Positions 1 to 11,005 of a stretch of DNA of 64,000 bases are shown in pieces (position 1 is the stretch's first letter; each line of letters starts with the position of its first letter). A program made the translations under genes and the position numbers. Origin of the DNA: Ahaetulla prasina (Eukaryota > Chordata > Lepidosauria > Squamata > Colubridae); assembly GCF_028640845.1 (NCBI RefSeq), contig NC_080540.1, positions 264,525,958-264,589,957 on the forward strand. The letters are read 5' to 3'. A model generated the notes under the pieces. It saw only the letters and a list, made by a program, of their open reading frames with translations. It did no database searches and had not been told where the DNA came from.

Positions 1-55
1 AGCCCTGGCAGAGCCAACGCCGATACATTCGGTATCGTGGCCGACTCTGCAGACT

Positions 56-427
56 TTGCTGAAGAACCATTTCGCACCGACGCCGTCCAAATACGTGCAG
101 CGGTTTGAATTCGGAGAACGTAGACAGATGGAGGGCGAGTCCATCGGTGACTACATGGCCGCTTTAAGAAGAGCGCCCAAGGACTGCGGATACCGAGACT
201 TAGACGAAGTGCTACTTGAGCAACTCATCCGAGGGGTCAAGGACATCCGCCTACGGCGACGACTGCTAGCCAGGAGCAACCTGACACTAGCCACCGCTCT
301 GGACGAGGCCAGAGCACACGAAATGTCTACTAAAGCAGCAGAGACTCTGCAAAAGCCTCTTCAATCCAAGACGAGCGCAAGGCCAACGCCAGTACACCAG
401 GAGGAGATTCAGTCCGAATCAAGGTGA
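56..427 (+). pseudogene. Gypsy gag fragment (capsid-like part)
   Basis: This 123-codon open stretch matches the central gag of the second Gypsy copy in this window: a GESIGDYMAALRRA segment, then LLEQLIRGVKDIRLRRRLLARS and LTLATALDEARAHEM. In retrotransposons this region builds the capsid shell that packages element RNA in the cytoplasm. It ends at a stop at 425-427, upstream of the zinc knuckle, so it is cut off from the nucleocapsid part. The Met at 56 is only the first Met in the frame; the true gag start is outside the window or further upstream. Confidence 0.8.
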
Positions 428-478
428 GGCGAGGATGAGGAAGGGTCTGCCGGACCGAGAAACGCGACACGGAGGACC

Positions 479-688
479 GTGACGAAAAGCGGAAGCTGTG
501 GAGGGCAGCATCAGCGCCAACGCTGCAGGTTTAAAGACGCAACATGCCGGCGGTGTGGGAAGAAAGGACACTTAGCTCAGGTTTGCAGAGCGGCCCAACC
601 TTCCCGCCGAAAATTCAAATCGGCCAATCAAAACGCGGAACCGGAAAGGCGGCCCGCGATTGGTTCTAACAAGAAAGGCGAAGTCTAA
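479..688 (+). pseudogene. Gypsy gag nucleocapsid, CCHC zinc knuckle
   Basis: The frame contains one retroviral-type zinc knuckle with spacing C-X2-C-X4-H-X4-C (CRRCGKKGHLAQVC, bases about 559-600), preceded by basic residues. Such knuckles bind the element RNA. A stop and frame change separate it from the upstream gag fragment and from the protease frame that overlaps it from base 660. Confidence 0.8.
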
Positions 689-1611
689 CCAAACGACTGT
701 CATTATAGGCCGCGCCTCAACCAAAGTGGAAAAGAAGATTTTCACAAAGCCCAAGATCGAGGGAGTACGGTGCAGGCTTGAAGTGGACACGGGATCAGCG
801 ATCACCATCATGTCCTGGGACACCCTGGTGAAGTCGCTGCCGTCCGTCGCGAAGCGCCATCTGCAAGCACAGCGGCTACGAGTGCACGACTACCAGGGGA
901 ATCGCATCCCTGTTCGAGGGACCACCTCCGTCCGAGTCGAGTACGGCCCTCATAAAAAGACCCTGCCCATCACGATCGTCGAAGGAACTCTGCCCAGTCT
1001 GTTGGGACTAGACTGGTTTCGTGCCCTGGGCATGGGAGTGACTGGCATCTACAGAAGTGACTGCAATTTGAAAGACATTCTCTTTAACGAGTTCGAAGAT
1101 GTCTTCAAGGACTGCCTGGGCAAGTACAAGGGGACCCCTATTTCCTTCAACTTAGACCCCCAGGTAGCCCCCATTAGGCTTAAGGCGAGGAGAGTCCCTT
1201 TTGCCCTAAAACCAAAAATTGATAAGGAGCTGGACAAGCTCATAAATCAGGGGGTCTTGGTGCCAGTCGATCACGCAAAGTGGGAGACGCCAATCGTCAC
1301 CCCCATCAAATCGGACGGGTCAATTAGAATTTGCGCTGACTACAAGGCGACGCTTAACAAAGCCTTACAGAAAAGCGCGTGCCGGTTCCGTGGTGCAACA
1401 TTTATTGCACTCTTTGGGGCAAGGGCAAGTCTTTGCAAAGTTAGACTTGGCCCAAGCCTACCAACAACTGCCAGTAGACGCCCGCACAGCCAAGCCCAAA
1501 CGACAGACGCACAGGGGCATTCAAGTGCACCGATTGCAATTTGGGGTTAGTGTGGCACCAGGGCTGTTCCAAAACCTGATGGAACGACTACTGCAAGGGC
1601 TCCCAGGGTAG
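660..1611 (+). pseudogene. Gypsy protease and N-terminal reverse transcriptase
   Basis: The first frame (660-1550) carries the aspartic protease motif EVDTGSAITIM near 780-813 and the LLGLDWFRALG block typical of the protease C-terminal half, then a linker and the start of the RT fingers (ETPIVTPIKSDGSIRICADYKATLN, about 1288-1356). Around 1390 the RT reading shifts to another frame (FAKLDLAQAYQQLPVD, to 1611), so a frameshift lies near 1360-1390. Family knowledge: the protease cleaves the polyprotein and the RT makes cDNA. The Asp-Thr-Gly triad is intact but the RT is broken. Confidence 0.82.
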
Positions 1612-2465
1612 TTCCCTACTTGATGATGTCCTAATTTCAGGGAAAACATGGAGGAATTGGGGAGCGGTTAAGAAAGGTCTTGAGCATTTTCCGGACAGCG
1701 GATTAAAAGTCAAGACAAATAAATGTCAGATAGGGGTCGAATCGGTCGATTTCTTGGGCTACGGATAGACAAGAAAGGAATTCACCCTACTGAGAGCAAA
1801 GTTAAGGCAATTAGGAAGGCTCCAGCGCCCAAAAACAAAGCAGAGCTGCAGGCATTCCTGGGATTGGTTAATTTTACGCGGTCTTTTAAAGAACAAAGCA
1901 ACTGCTATGGAACCGCTGCATAGGCTCTTAGGAAAAATACTGTTTGGTCTTGGGGAAAGTCAGAAAATAGGGCTTTTGAAGCAGTAAAGAACCTGCTCTC
2001 AAGTGATAGCCTGCTCATCCAATATCACGACTCACTACCCCTAGTGCTGGTTTGCGATCGTCCCTTATGGGGTGGGGCTGTACTCAGCCATAGACTTCAA
2101 ACGGCACAGAAGCCCCTATAGCGTTCTACTCTAGAACGATGTCCTCCCCAGAGAGGAACTACAGCCAATTAGACAAAGAAGCATTAGCCATTGTATCAGG
2201 GGTCAAAAATTCCATGAGTATGTCTTTGGGCGGAATTTTGAAATCGTGACTGACCACAGACCGTTACTGGGATTACTGGCTGGCGACCGCCAACGCCTGT
2301 GGCACTTTCGCCACGCTTGACTCGATGGACTATATTTTTAGCCGCTTACTCATACAAGCTGCAGCATCGACCGGGAAAGAAGTGGGGCATGCAGACGCAT
2401 TGAGCCGATGCCCACTGCCAGGGGCGATCAAGACCCCACTCCGGGACACCCATCCTCCTTATTGA
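1612..2465 (+). pseudogene. Gypsy RT palm, connection and RNase H, heavily frameshifted
   Basis: The RT catalytic YLDD region can be recognised at about 1615-1640 but a missing base puts stops into it. An open segment at 1723-1923 carries FLGLRIDKKGIHPTESKVKAI and the AFLGLVNF block after the RT palm. RNase H signatures appear at about 2130-2290 in shifting frames: an SSPERNYSQLDKEALAIV segment followed by IVTDHRPLLGLL. No frame stays open for long. The stretch is a decayed copy, not a gene in use. Confidence 0.75.
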
Positions 2466-2469
2466 CTCG

Positions 2470-3224
2470 TTGGACTCTGGCCCAGTCACATCAAAGGAAG
2501 TGGCTCGGCATCATACCGACATTGTGTTAAGGACTGTACTCGGTTGGGTACAGAGAGGGTGGCCCGCTGCGCCGGGCGAACGGTTCAAAGAATTTGTTAA
2601 GAAACGTGATGAGCTCTCGGCTCAAGGGGGGTGCCTGTTATGGGGTGATCGTGTGATAATTCCTGCTAAGTTAAGGGCAAGGTATTGGACCTCCTCCACG
2701 AGGTCACCCAGGCATCGTAAGGATGAAGGGTTAGCTAGAAGCTATGTATGGTGGCCACTCATGGACGCAGAGATTGCTGAGAGGGTAGGGAAATGCCAAG
2801 CTTGCCAAGAGTCCAGACCGCTACCCCAACAGCCCCAGTCAGAGAATGGGAAAAGCCCCAAGGGCCTTGGTCAAGAATCCACATTGACTTTGCTGGCCCC
2901 TTTCACGGCCAAACGTTCCTAGTGGTGGTGGACGCATTTTCCAAATGGTTAGAGATCATACTTATGAAGTCCACCACAGCCGAAGCAGTAATCGCAACCC
3001 TGCGCCACCTATTCGCAACTCACGGGTTGCCGGACACTCTGGTGTCCGACAATGGGCCCCAATTCACGGCAGCCCAGTTTGAAGAGTACCTGGCAGAGGA
3101 AGGCATCCGACATGCCCTCTCTGCACCTTTCCACCCTGCGTCGAATGGCCTTGCAGAGCGTTCCGTCCGGAGCGCTAAGGAGGCATTGTCCAGGCTCAAG
3201 CCAGGTGACTGGCAAACAAAATAG
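2470..3224 (+). pseudogene. Gypsy integrase, zinc-binding and catalytic core
   Basis: Two overlapping frames (2470-2922 and 2793-3224) make up the integrase. The N-terminal HHCC module is partly kept: H in RHRKDEGLARSYVWWP and the pair CQAC near 2793-2807. The catalytic core shows the D, D and E landmarks in HIDFAGPF (about 2880), LVSDNGPQF (about 3040) and NGLAERSV (about 3140-3165). This enzyme inserts the cDNA into chromosomes. A frameshift between the two modules and a stop at about 3222 break it. The catalytic triad residues themselves are present. Confidence 0.85.
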
Positions 3225-3885
3225 ACTTTTCCTAGCCGTCCAGCACAGAACCCCAAGCACACCCACGGGAAAAAGCGCACGCGAATTGCTAATGGGACGG
3301 AACCTCCGGTGCCCACTTGACCGTTTGAACCCCCATTACACACCCGAGGGTTACAAGGGGGAGCTAGAAAAAACAAGAGAAATGAGCATAGGCGACCGGG
3401 TGTGGGCCCGAAACTATGGGGACGGCCCGAGTTGGGTCGCCGGACAAGTAACGAAAGTAACAGGGCCAAAATCGTACGTGGTAGAGCTACCAGACAACCG
3501 AGTGTGGCGGCGCCACATAGATCAGTTAAGGAAACGAATAACTGACCAAACCGAACCAAAAGAGACAGATAATGACCAATACCACTTTGAATCCACAGCT
3601 GACAATGACCCGGGGGAGGCGCAAGACTTAGCTGAGGTCCCAGAGTTCCAGCGACGCCATCAGGTCCCCGAGGGAAGCAGCAGGGAAAATTCCAAAATTA
3701 ATCCAAGGCCCGATGGCCAAGAAAAAGAGTCGGCCAATAATCCGGAGCCCGTTGGCCCAGAGAAAGAGCTGGGAGGAGAAAACAGCCCCTCCGACCAGCT
3801 CAAAACACCACCCAGAACTGAACCGCGCAGGTCAGAAAGAACTAGGAGACGCCCAGGTTATTTGCGTGACTACGTCGAAAAATAA
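3225..3885 (+). pseudogene. Gypsy integrase C-terminal domain with GPY/F-like module
   Basis: The frame closing at 3885 encodes GDRVWARNYGDGPSWV, then VTGPKSYVVEL and WRRHIDQLRKR, the usual layout of the integrase C-terminal (GPY/F-like) module that follows the catalytic core. It continues into a tail of about 100 residues rich in Glu, Pro, Asn and Arg and ends about 50 bases before the LTR. I see no chromodomain. It is out of frame with the catalytic core upstream. Confidence 0.75.
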
Positions 3886-3937
3886 CATGTAAATAAATAT
3901 GTAAATAGAGGCAAAGTGTTTTCTGGGAGGGGAGGAG

Positions 3938-4127
3938 TGTTATGTATTCATGGTTGTACCTTTAAATATTTGAGCGGGAAATCAGCACGTTGCTGATTGG
4001 ACGAAGCCTCCAGCAGAACTGTATAAAAGGAGAGGTTTTTCCCCCAGCCTGTTGCTGGGTTCACCCTATATTAAAGAGCTGTTGTCACTACCCTGGTCTC
4101 CAGCCTCGTTACTTCCCGAACTTAACA
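3938..4127 (+). repeat. 3' LTR of the Gypsy element (190 bp)
   Basis: The segment begins TGTTATGTATTC directly after a polypurine tract and ends CTTAACA, giving the TG...CA termini of an LTR. It has a TATA box (TATAAAAG, about 4022) and an ATTAAA polyadenylation-like signal near 4068. The LTR is short. The right target duplication cannot be confirmed because the 5' end is outside the window. Confidence 0.8.
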
Positions 4128-6380
4128 GAAGTAATCATCAAAAAAATTTTCTTCTAATGGTGGGATGCTCCCAGAGGCTAAGCCAACCCATTGTTTTTAC
4201 TCTCTTGCCTTCTTTCTTAGTTCTAACTTAATTCAGATAAACAAAATCTTACCTCTGCTTGATTATGGCCTAAATCCAAGTTACATTATATAAGTTTCCA
4301 TTGTTTTAATTTTAAGATGCATTATTAGTTTTGCAGAGTGAGTTAAGGTGAGTTTCAGCTAGTAGATATAAAACGAAGGACTGGCTTATAATCATTACAT
4401 ACATCTTTAGATTCGAAGTACTGGAAAGTTAAAAGAATAATTAAAGGATATTTAATTTTTTTATAGCCAATTTTCTTTTTCTCCTCTCAGCCAGCAAATT
4501 GTGCAGAGCCTAATTAAGAGAAACAAATGTCCTGAAGCATTTATCTCCTATTAAAAGATATCTTATAGAATGGTGTCCTTAATTCCAATCACAAGACGCA
4601 TGATTTAACTTCCAGTATAATTAGCCGAATTTGATAAATTGTTAATTTAACTAATGATCATGTACTTTCTGCTTCAAAGGAAAGTGTAATATCTTCACTG
4701 TAACCCATATACTAAGTGACTAAAATTCATAGTTCATTTTGCAGGCTTTTACCTCTATTGCACTAGAGATGTTGTGGTATGGTATGATAATTTGATAGAC
4801 CCTTGGGAAGGGTGGAATAGAATCCTATACTCACTCAGAGATGGCATTTCCTTTTATTGTGATGGTTACAATTATCAGAGGGAATGAACAAATAAAAACT
4901 CTTGAACTGATGTCTTCTTTATTTTATTTTCAGTTGTCCCAGCCACATCAAAGGATAACATTGCATTGAACTTGATAGTCATGATACACCATGCAATTAC
5001 AGTATATATAAATTAGACCTGGGAAATCAAGATATAGGGCAACTTTACTCTGCACTTTTTTTGTTCACTGGTTGCACAAGCAACTGGTGAAGAACAAAAA
5101 ACTAAGACTTAATATATTACTTGTCACTATCATTTTAAAGTAGAAGATGACAAACACAAAGGGAAAGAAAAAAGGGACATGTTTTCAACATCCTTTTGTA
5201 AACATGGTGTCTCTTTTTCTATGCACATCTATAAGAAGGGTGATATTGTTTAATTCAAGGGCATGAGAACAGTTAAAGGCATGTCCCACAAATGTTATCA
5301 TGGCAAGTTATAAAACTTGCAAATTAGAGTTATATACTTCTCTAAAAAAATAGTTCCATTATTATGCGACCATTACCAATACAATCTCTTCTCTGAACTT
5401 CAGAAATAGCCTATTGAAACAAATGGATCAGATACAAATATTTCCAGTAAAAATTCAATTATTATTGAATTTCAATTATTCAATTATTAGTTATAAAGGT
5501 CAAACAAGAAATAGGTGTATGAGTACTGGTCTAATCACAGAATTCCTTCCCTCCCTCCCTCCCTCCCTCCCTCCTTCCTTCCTTCCTTCCTTTTTCTCTC
5601 TCTCTTTCTTTCTCTGGCTTAATTATCCTAATAACGGCCTTGATCCCTTACATATCTAATCAGAATTGGATAGAAAGATTACTTTTACAGCATTGAAAGC
5701 CTATATGGAAGACATTACTATTTCCTGAATGCTATTTTGGTTAGTAAATTAAGATTGCTAGAGTTAGGTAGACATATAAAAGACAAACTCATATACTAGA
5801 ATTTAAAAATAAATAGTATCTTGCCTTTATTCAAATCTAAGTTTTGCCACACTAAGAATACTAATGTAGAAGGACCCATTGTGTTTTTTTTTAAAAAAAC
5901 AGACACTAGGTAAAATGATTGAGAGACTGGATCATTTTTGAGGCAATGTAAAGTTGCAACATTTGTGGGCTTTCTTAAATTAAAGGCAGAGGGCAAAATA
6001 TGTGAGAATTGTACATAATCATGTAAGGTTTGGATAAATATATATTTTGCTGTCTCACAAATTCTAGAAAGGATCATGTATTAAAGTTGACAAACAGCAA
6101 TTTATGAAAGGCAGAATGAAGTGTATTTTTTTTTCTTCTGAAAGTATGCGATTAAGTTACAGATTTTGTTGTAGTGATGGCAGTTAGCTTAGTTTGCTTT
6201 AAATGAGGATCAGACAAATTGATGGGAGAACCACTAAACCTACCGCTCAAAGTATCAATGTGCTATTTTGAACAATCAAAAGCAGTATGTAGGTTGCTGT
6301 AGAGCAACAGTAGCAACTATCTGAATTCAAGCCCCACTTGTGATTGAAATATGTAAAAAAAGGATCCTGCAATAGATTTC
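4128..6380. other. AT-rich spacer, no gene seen; CT/TTCC microsatellite
   Basis: No frame here resembles a known protein. The only clear structure is a pyrimidine tract, (CCCT)n grading into (TTCC)n, at about 5545-5615. Short inverted repeats such as 5068-5098 are within what AT-rich DNA gives by chance. Confidence 0.6.
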
Positions 6381-7721
6381 TAAATTGAATGATATCGGAG
6401 TGCCCGTATATGTCCCCAACTGGCCATCGAAAACATCAGCGAAGTTGCGCATGATGCTCTCGTAACTGTCAGGAAAAGTGGAATGGACCCCTAGGACATT
6501 CAGGCGGAAAGCTCTGAACCAGTCCAGCCCCAGTAATGTGGGCAGGTTACCCCTCACTACGATTAGAGGCAAACTGCCAGAAAATCCCCCATGGGTCACA
6601 AAGACAGTGCAACTACCCATGACCGGAATAACCTGCCCCTGATAATCTTTTAGGGTGACTGGACATGGTCGTAGACGAGACTTGGAGAAGGATGGCACAT
6701 GTCGCTTGAGAGTGGACCAAGCCATTAGGGTTTTGGATGAGCCCGTGTCCAGCTCCATTCTGCATGGCTTGCCCTCTAGATCCACCTTAAGGTAGATCTT
6801 ATTACCAATAGGGTCAATGATAGCATGGCCAACAGCAAAACACTCATCCTTGCATGTGGCCGGTGGGCCGGAAGACTTCCGACGGGGAGCAGGATCTCTC
6901 AGGGAATCAGCCATTGGCAACCCCGCCCAGCAGACCCGGGCCAGGTGGCCTCGCTTCCCACAACGGCGGCAAACAGCATTTTTAAAACGACAATCGACCC
7001 TTGTGTGGCTTCCTCCGCAGCCAGCACAACTCAGCGAAGAAGACTTGTCAGCAGGCACCCCGTGCCGAGGAAAGGACTTGAGGTGGCGCACATCGTCGTC
7101 GTCCTCCGAGGAGCCATATGGTGTCTCAGATGGTTGGGCATCTCCGTAGAGAACCGCCAGGCCAGGTGCGGCTTGAGCTTCAGGCGGGCGGAACCTCTGA
7201 ATCTCTGCCGCGGACTTCTCCGCCATCTCAGCCGCCTGTGCCTCAGCCAACGCTGTGGCCAAGGTGAGGTCCGAGCGGGCCAGCAGCCGACGCTGCAGCC
7301 GCAGGTCTGCAGTTCCGGCCACCAGCTGATCCAGAAGGACGTCGTCCAGCTCCGGAAACTCACAATATAGGCCAGCAGATCGCAGGGACGCCACATACTC
7401 GTTGATCGATTCCCCCGGTTGCTGGACACGCCGCCGAAACGCAAGTCTCCTGGCAATACAGGAAGGCGCGGGGGAATAATGGCTCCTCAGCTTGGCCATC
7501 AAAACGTCCCACGGCATCTCAAAAACCAGCGATGGGGCAGCCAAGACTCTGGCCGTTGCAAAGACCTCACGGCCGCAGTGGCTCAGGAAGTAGCCACGCT
7601 TACGGGAGGCAGATAAATCTACAAAATCCTGGGATTGCAAGAAGCACTCGAAATGCTCCATGAAAGAATCCCACGTCTCAGCAGCTGGCTCAAACGGCAG
7701 GAATGCGTGGGCCTTCGCCAT
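6327..7721 (-). CDS. Gypsy gag-protease reading frame, open but truncated
   Basis: The start chosen is MAKAHAFLPFEP (7719-7721), because the earlier Met at 7799 lies in leader-like sequence next to the primer site. From there about 464 codons stay open. In order: capsid-like gag (WDSFMEHFECFLQ, then GESINEYVASLR and LLARSDLTLATAL), an acidic linker, a zinc-binding region with CAGCGGSHTRVDC followed by a CCHC knuckle CRRCGKRGHLARVC, then an aspartic protease with MELDTGSSKTLMAW and LLGLDWFRAF. Gag would form the particle and the protease would process it. The last 17 or so residues are read from flanking DNA after the truncation point. No RT follows, so the copy is not autonomous. An intact frame of this length suggests a younger age than the first copy, or chance. 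Confidence 0.8.
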   Translation of the reverse strand: MAKAHAFLPFEPAAETWDSFMEHFECFLQSQDFVDLSASRKRGYFLSHCGREVFATARVLAAPSLVFEMPWDVLMAKLRSHYSPAPSCIARRLAFRRRVQQPGESINEYVASLRSAGLYCEFPELDDVLLDQLVAGTADLRLQRRLLARSDLTLATALAEAQAAEMAEKSAAEIQRFRPPEAQAAPGLAVLYGDAQPSETPYGSSEDDDDVRHLKSFPRHGVPADKSSSLSCAGCGGSHTRVDCRFKNAVCRRCGKRGHLARVCWAGLPMADSLRDPAPRRKSSGPPATCKDECFAVGHAIIDPIGNKIYLKVDLEGKPCRMELDTGSSKTLMAWSTLKRHVPSFSKSRLRPCPVTLKDYQGQVIPVMGSCTVFVTHGGFSGSLPLIVVRGNLPTLLGLDWFRAFRLNVLGVHSTFPDSYESIMRNFADVFDGQLGTYTGTPISFNLEIYCRILFLHISITSGA

Positions 7722-8100
7722 CCTGAGGTAACTACGAGTAGAGCCGCAGAACCGGAAAAAAAACCCAATTAGGTTGCTGCGCTGTGTGGACTCCCCCACA
7801 CCTTCGTCACCAGTATTAAATCTGTGACTAGTGGGTACAAAAGAGTCTCACACAGAGGTTGTAAAGAACACAACCTTTATTCAACGCAACAACTGATCAC
7901 AACAAGATAACGTATTTCACTCCAAACTAACTCTCCAGGTGACAGCCCTTATATACTGGCTGCCTCAGGAACTTTAACCAATGACAGGACTTCCAAACTC
8001 CCGCTTCTTTCCTCCAGCGCATCTTAGCCAATCAGAGACCACTTGGCTGTTGTCAAGGCTCAGCCACGTCGTAACTCCGAGGACTTTGTTAGACATAACA
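6381..8100 (-). mobile_element. Second Ty3/Gypsy element, 5' LTR to protease only
   Basis: On the minus strand the order is LTR (8100 to about 7813), primer-binding-like site, gag, zinc knuckle, protease. Element homology stops abruptly just after TGTPISFNL at about 6381, where the first Gypsy copy continues into RT. The element is therefore 3'-truncated: pol beyond protease and the 3' LTR are absent. It lies in opposite orientation to the first copy, 2.25 kb away. Confidence 0.88.
7813..8100 (-). repeat. 5' LTR of the second Gypsy element
   Basis: Read on the minus strand it starts TGTTATGTCTAAC at 8100, has a TATA box (AGTATATAAGG, about 7948-7958) and an AATAAA signal near 7877. The inner end is placed at 7813 because the next bases read TGGTGACGAAGG, a TGG start as expected for a tRNA primer-binding site. 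The outer end is firm; the inner end may be off by some tens of bases. Confidence 0.7.
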
Positions 8101-10094
8101 ATTTACATCTATTAAGAAAAACTATTTTTATAGTTTTATGAGTTTGTTCATAAAATCAGACAATTCTCATCAGTGCCTCCTAAAAGAAAGCATCTGTTTA
8201 GTGGTTCCTTGCACATTTGTAATTTGTGTTTGGATGATGAGGATTTTTAACTTTATAGTATGATATCAAAATCCAAGATGTGGAAGGTTACAACACAGAA
8301 GTGTTTCAATGATTTCTTAAACATTTTCAAAGACAGCAGATTTAGAGTATAAAATGGGAACAATTCTCAAATAGCTAGGCATAAACTGATATAGCACGCA
8401 CAGTTTAAGATCAAATAATACTGAAGGCAAACTTAAGAGTCACTCAATGTGCCAGAGCAAATTCTGGCATTCTGGGAGCCTTTTGTCTTTACTCATCTGG
8501 AGAACAAAAACTTGGAGAAAGCTATAATAAACATTCAGAATCAAAGGGGAATTCCCCAAGTGTATTTGTCAAGATTAAATTTCTGGTTCAGCTACAACTT
8601 GCTTTTAAGTGCAACATCAACTAATCAGATTGAAACCACATGCTAAGAGCTTCTGGTCTGTTCAACTCAACTGAGATTTCTTTAGATAGACTGAAGATGG
8701 AGTACATGAGAAAATCATAAGACACCAAATCAAAGACCATAGAACTGTAACTTTGTTAAGGAAGGAACTTAATAAAGAGTTTCAGAGAGCTGTTGGAAGA
8801 AATAGAAATATTACAACAATATTTGTAAAGATATAGAAGATGGAAACAGACATTGAAAAAAAATCTTTCAAAATATCCCTTAACTCAGAAGAAGGTTTCA
8901 ACCTTGAATTAGTATGTTAAAGGATACCAATGGATAGATAATAAACAATTTAAAGGAAATCAAATGAAGATGAAAGGAGTATATTAAAATGCTGTATGGT
9001 GAAGATATGAACTGCCAAGTTACCTTAGAAGATATTTCCCATTCAGACGAATCTTTATTACTGATGTTAGATTAGAATAGTATAGTGGTCATTACCAAAT
9101 CAGAAGGCTACAGAAGCTGATAAAATAACCATAGAATTAGAGAAAGCAGGAGCAAAAGAATCAACAAAGGTTCTACCTAAACTAATCCAGAAAATACCAA
9201 AAAGAGACTTGACAGAATATGCAAACTATTACATAATATCCTTAATTTCATATGACAGCAAAACAATGCTTAGGAACATCCAACACAGATAAGAGACCCA
9301 CATGGAAAAATGAATGCCAAATATGGTTATAGAAAAGCACAAGGAGCATGAGACATTTTTTGCTGATAATTAGCCAAAGAATGCTAAAAATAAGTCACTA
9401 TATGTTTCAATGATTACAGAATAGATTTTGATTAGGTTAATCATATCAAGCTGCTTACAGTAAATAAAAACTCTCAGTGATGTCATTACAAAATAAGTGA
9501 TTTTATTGTACCCAAAATAGAAGCCATATGTGCAGCAGATCTACTTGCTTTCTCTGGTTTGGAATTTAATTTAGGAACAAAATATTCTAATTAGCTGGTG
9601 CAGGGAAACAATTTGAAACACTATGGTTAGGTGATAAGTTTGTTTGGATATGAGTTGATTTTCATAAAAGAGTATTCAGAATTTCTTCTTTTTTTAATTC
9701 AAAATGTTAGAATACAAACTCCAAAAAAGGGGAAAAAATACAAAAACAAAGCAAGGCCAGACAAGAAAAATAAAAGAAGATAAATGTGCATAAAAAGAAA
9801 ATATACTATATTATAGTATAAATGTAAACTAGGTGTATACTAATCTTGAATTGATAAAAAAATAGAAGAACTGATTACATAAATACTGTATATGATTCAA
9901 CTGCAGATTAGTACTGCACAGATATGGAAGACACTGGAAAGCAAGGGAACAAAGTCAGTTCAAATCAATTACAAAATGGTGACAGTTTCAGGATTAAAAG
10001 TCTGGAAAGATTTCACAGATTAAAAGGTTAGATTTATGAGGTATTTATAGTGTCATTCTTACCTGTGCTTAATAGATCTTAATCACATACTTGA

Positions 10095-10099
<5 letters not shown>
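8101..10099. other. AT-rich spacer with faint LINE trace
   Basis: No intact frame and no conserved gene is visible. The middle part (see 9000-9400) has a weak RTE-like reading. The rest is AT-rich with oligo-A runs. Confidence 0.5.
9000..9400 (+). pseudogene. Possible RTE/BovB-like LINE reverse transcriptase remnant
   Basis: From 9107 one frame reads ATEADKITIELEKAGAK and then LPKLIQKI, followed after about 20 codons by YYIISLISYDSKTMLRNI. RTE-type reverse transcriptases have a PDGIPAELLKAG-like block followed by NYRTISLISHASKIMLRI, so order and spacing fit, but identity is low and stops follow. Alternatives are L1 or chance similarity in AT-rich DNA. Confidence 0.4.
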
Positions 10100-10138
<39 letters not shown>

Positions 10139-10165
10139 GTATATATATTTATATTTATATATAAA
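10100..10165. repeat. (TA)n and (GTAT)n microsatellite
   Basis: A run of TA followed by GTAT units and TTATA variants directly precedes the LTR. Short reading frames across it are repeat artefacts. Confidence 0.9.
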
Positions 10166-10768
10166 TGTTGTGGCTCCAGCCCCCCCACCCCCTCCGGGCC
10201 TGACCCCCAGCCAGAGAGTGACTCAGAGAGTGAGGGGGAAGCGCCGTCAGGGCTCCCCTCCGCAGGCCTGGCCTCTCTGCTCCAAGAGCCAGCGGCAGGC
10301 CAGGTGGAGGAAGTAATGAGGCCTCTGTCTCCTGTATCTCCCTCCGACCAGGCAATGCTCCCAGACCCAGCTGTGGACAATCAGTCCTGGTTAGATCCCA
10401 GGTTTCGTAGACAAGAGAGGCGGGAACAACAGAAGCAGGGGTGGGGCAGGCCTAGAAAGTGCTGAGTCACGGAGCCACACCCCACAGGGTATAAAAGCAG
10501 GAGGGGCTACTAAACTACTTCGTAACGAACAAATCAACTGACTGGAGAAAACTTGAGCTGAACTATTGGCTTGGATTTCTGTTTTGTTCCTGACTTCCTG
10601 GTGTGCTCCAGTAACGAGCTTCTGACACGCCAGCATCCAGGAAGATAAAAGAAAACCTTGGCAGACGCCCGCTGGTTTGCTGCCAAAGCTGATAGCTGCC
10701 GTGGACTAAATTGACGGCTAATTGAGTCATTTCACGTGCCTCCCGGACTGAGGTGGGGGGACAGAACA
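10166..10768 (+). repeat. LTR copy 1 (603 bp), acidic-tail family
   Basis: Begins TGTTGTGGCTCC and ends GACAGAACA (TG...CA with short inverted ends). It has a TATA box (GTATAAAAGCAG, about 10490). It sits within a (TA)n tract, so target duplications cannot be read. The first 300 bases encode an acidic stretch (PESDSESEGEAPSG) and then a basic end (DPRFRRQERREQQKQGW), with a stop at about 10463 just upstream of the TATA box. Related LTRs are at 11849, 24796 (-) and 44587. It could be ERV or Gypsy; no internal region is attached. Confidence 0.75.
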
Positions 10769-10810
10769 ATATATATATATATATTCTGAGGTTTTCACAG
10801 TGTTTGTATG

Positions 10811-10917
10811 TAGGTCTTTGGTTATTCAGGTTTTCTCACAGAAATTGAAAGTGTCTTGGCGATGTCACCAAGACACTTCCAATTTTACACGGAGAAACCC
10901 AATAACCAAAGACCTAC
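10811..10917. repeat. Palindrome P1 made of two inverted PLE termini
   Basis: Arms of about 50 bases (TAGGTCTTTGGTTATTC... and its complement) meet at GGCGATGTCACC with no real spacer. Both arms are the terminal segment of the Penelope-like element that appears elsewhere in the window (for example 50012-50065). The left arm carries several differences from the right (CTCACAGAAATTGAAAG in place of the consensus). Confidence 0.85.
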
Positions 10918-10959
10918 ACACACATACACACACACACACACACATACATACATATGCAT

Positions 10960-11004
<45 letters not shown>
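10917..11004. repeat. (CA)n microsatellite with CATA variants
   Basis: Dinucleotide tract between the palindrome and the next PLE end. Confidence 0.9.

Positions 11005-11005
<1 letters not shown>

Larger units (their letters stand above)
1..4127 (+). mobile_element. Ty3/Gypsy LTR retrotransposon, 5' part outside window, decayed
   Basis: The order gag, CCHC zinc knuckle, protease, reverse transcriptase, RNase H, integrase, 3' LTR is read directly in translated fragments, and integrase after RNase H places it in Ty3/Gypsy rather than Copia. Coding is split by several frameshifts and stops, so this copy cannot encode a working polyprotein. The 5' LTR and the gag start lie before base 1. A purine-rich tract (about 3926-3937) sits directly before the LTR, as expected for the plus-strand primer. 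The gag and protease fragments resemble those of the minus-strand element at 6381-8100 (shared LLARS.LTLATAL and LLGLDWFRA blocks), so the two belong to related families, although their LTRs differ beyond the first seven bases. The exact Gypsy lineage is not assigned. Confidence 0.92.

Noticed and set aside
10091..10465. 124-codon frame starting in TA repeats
   Set aside because: Its start lies in a microsatellite and the rest is the LTR coding tail already described; it is not a separate gene.
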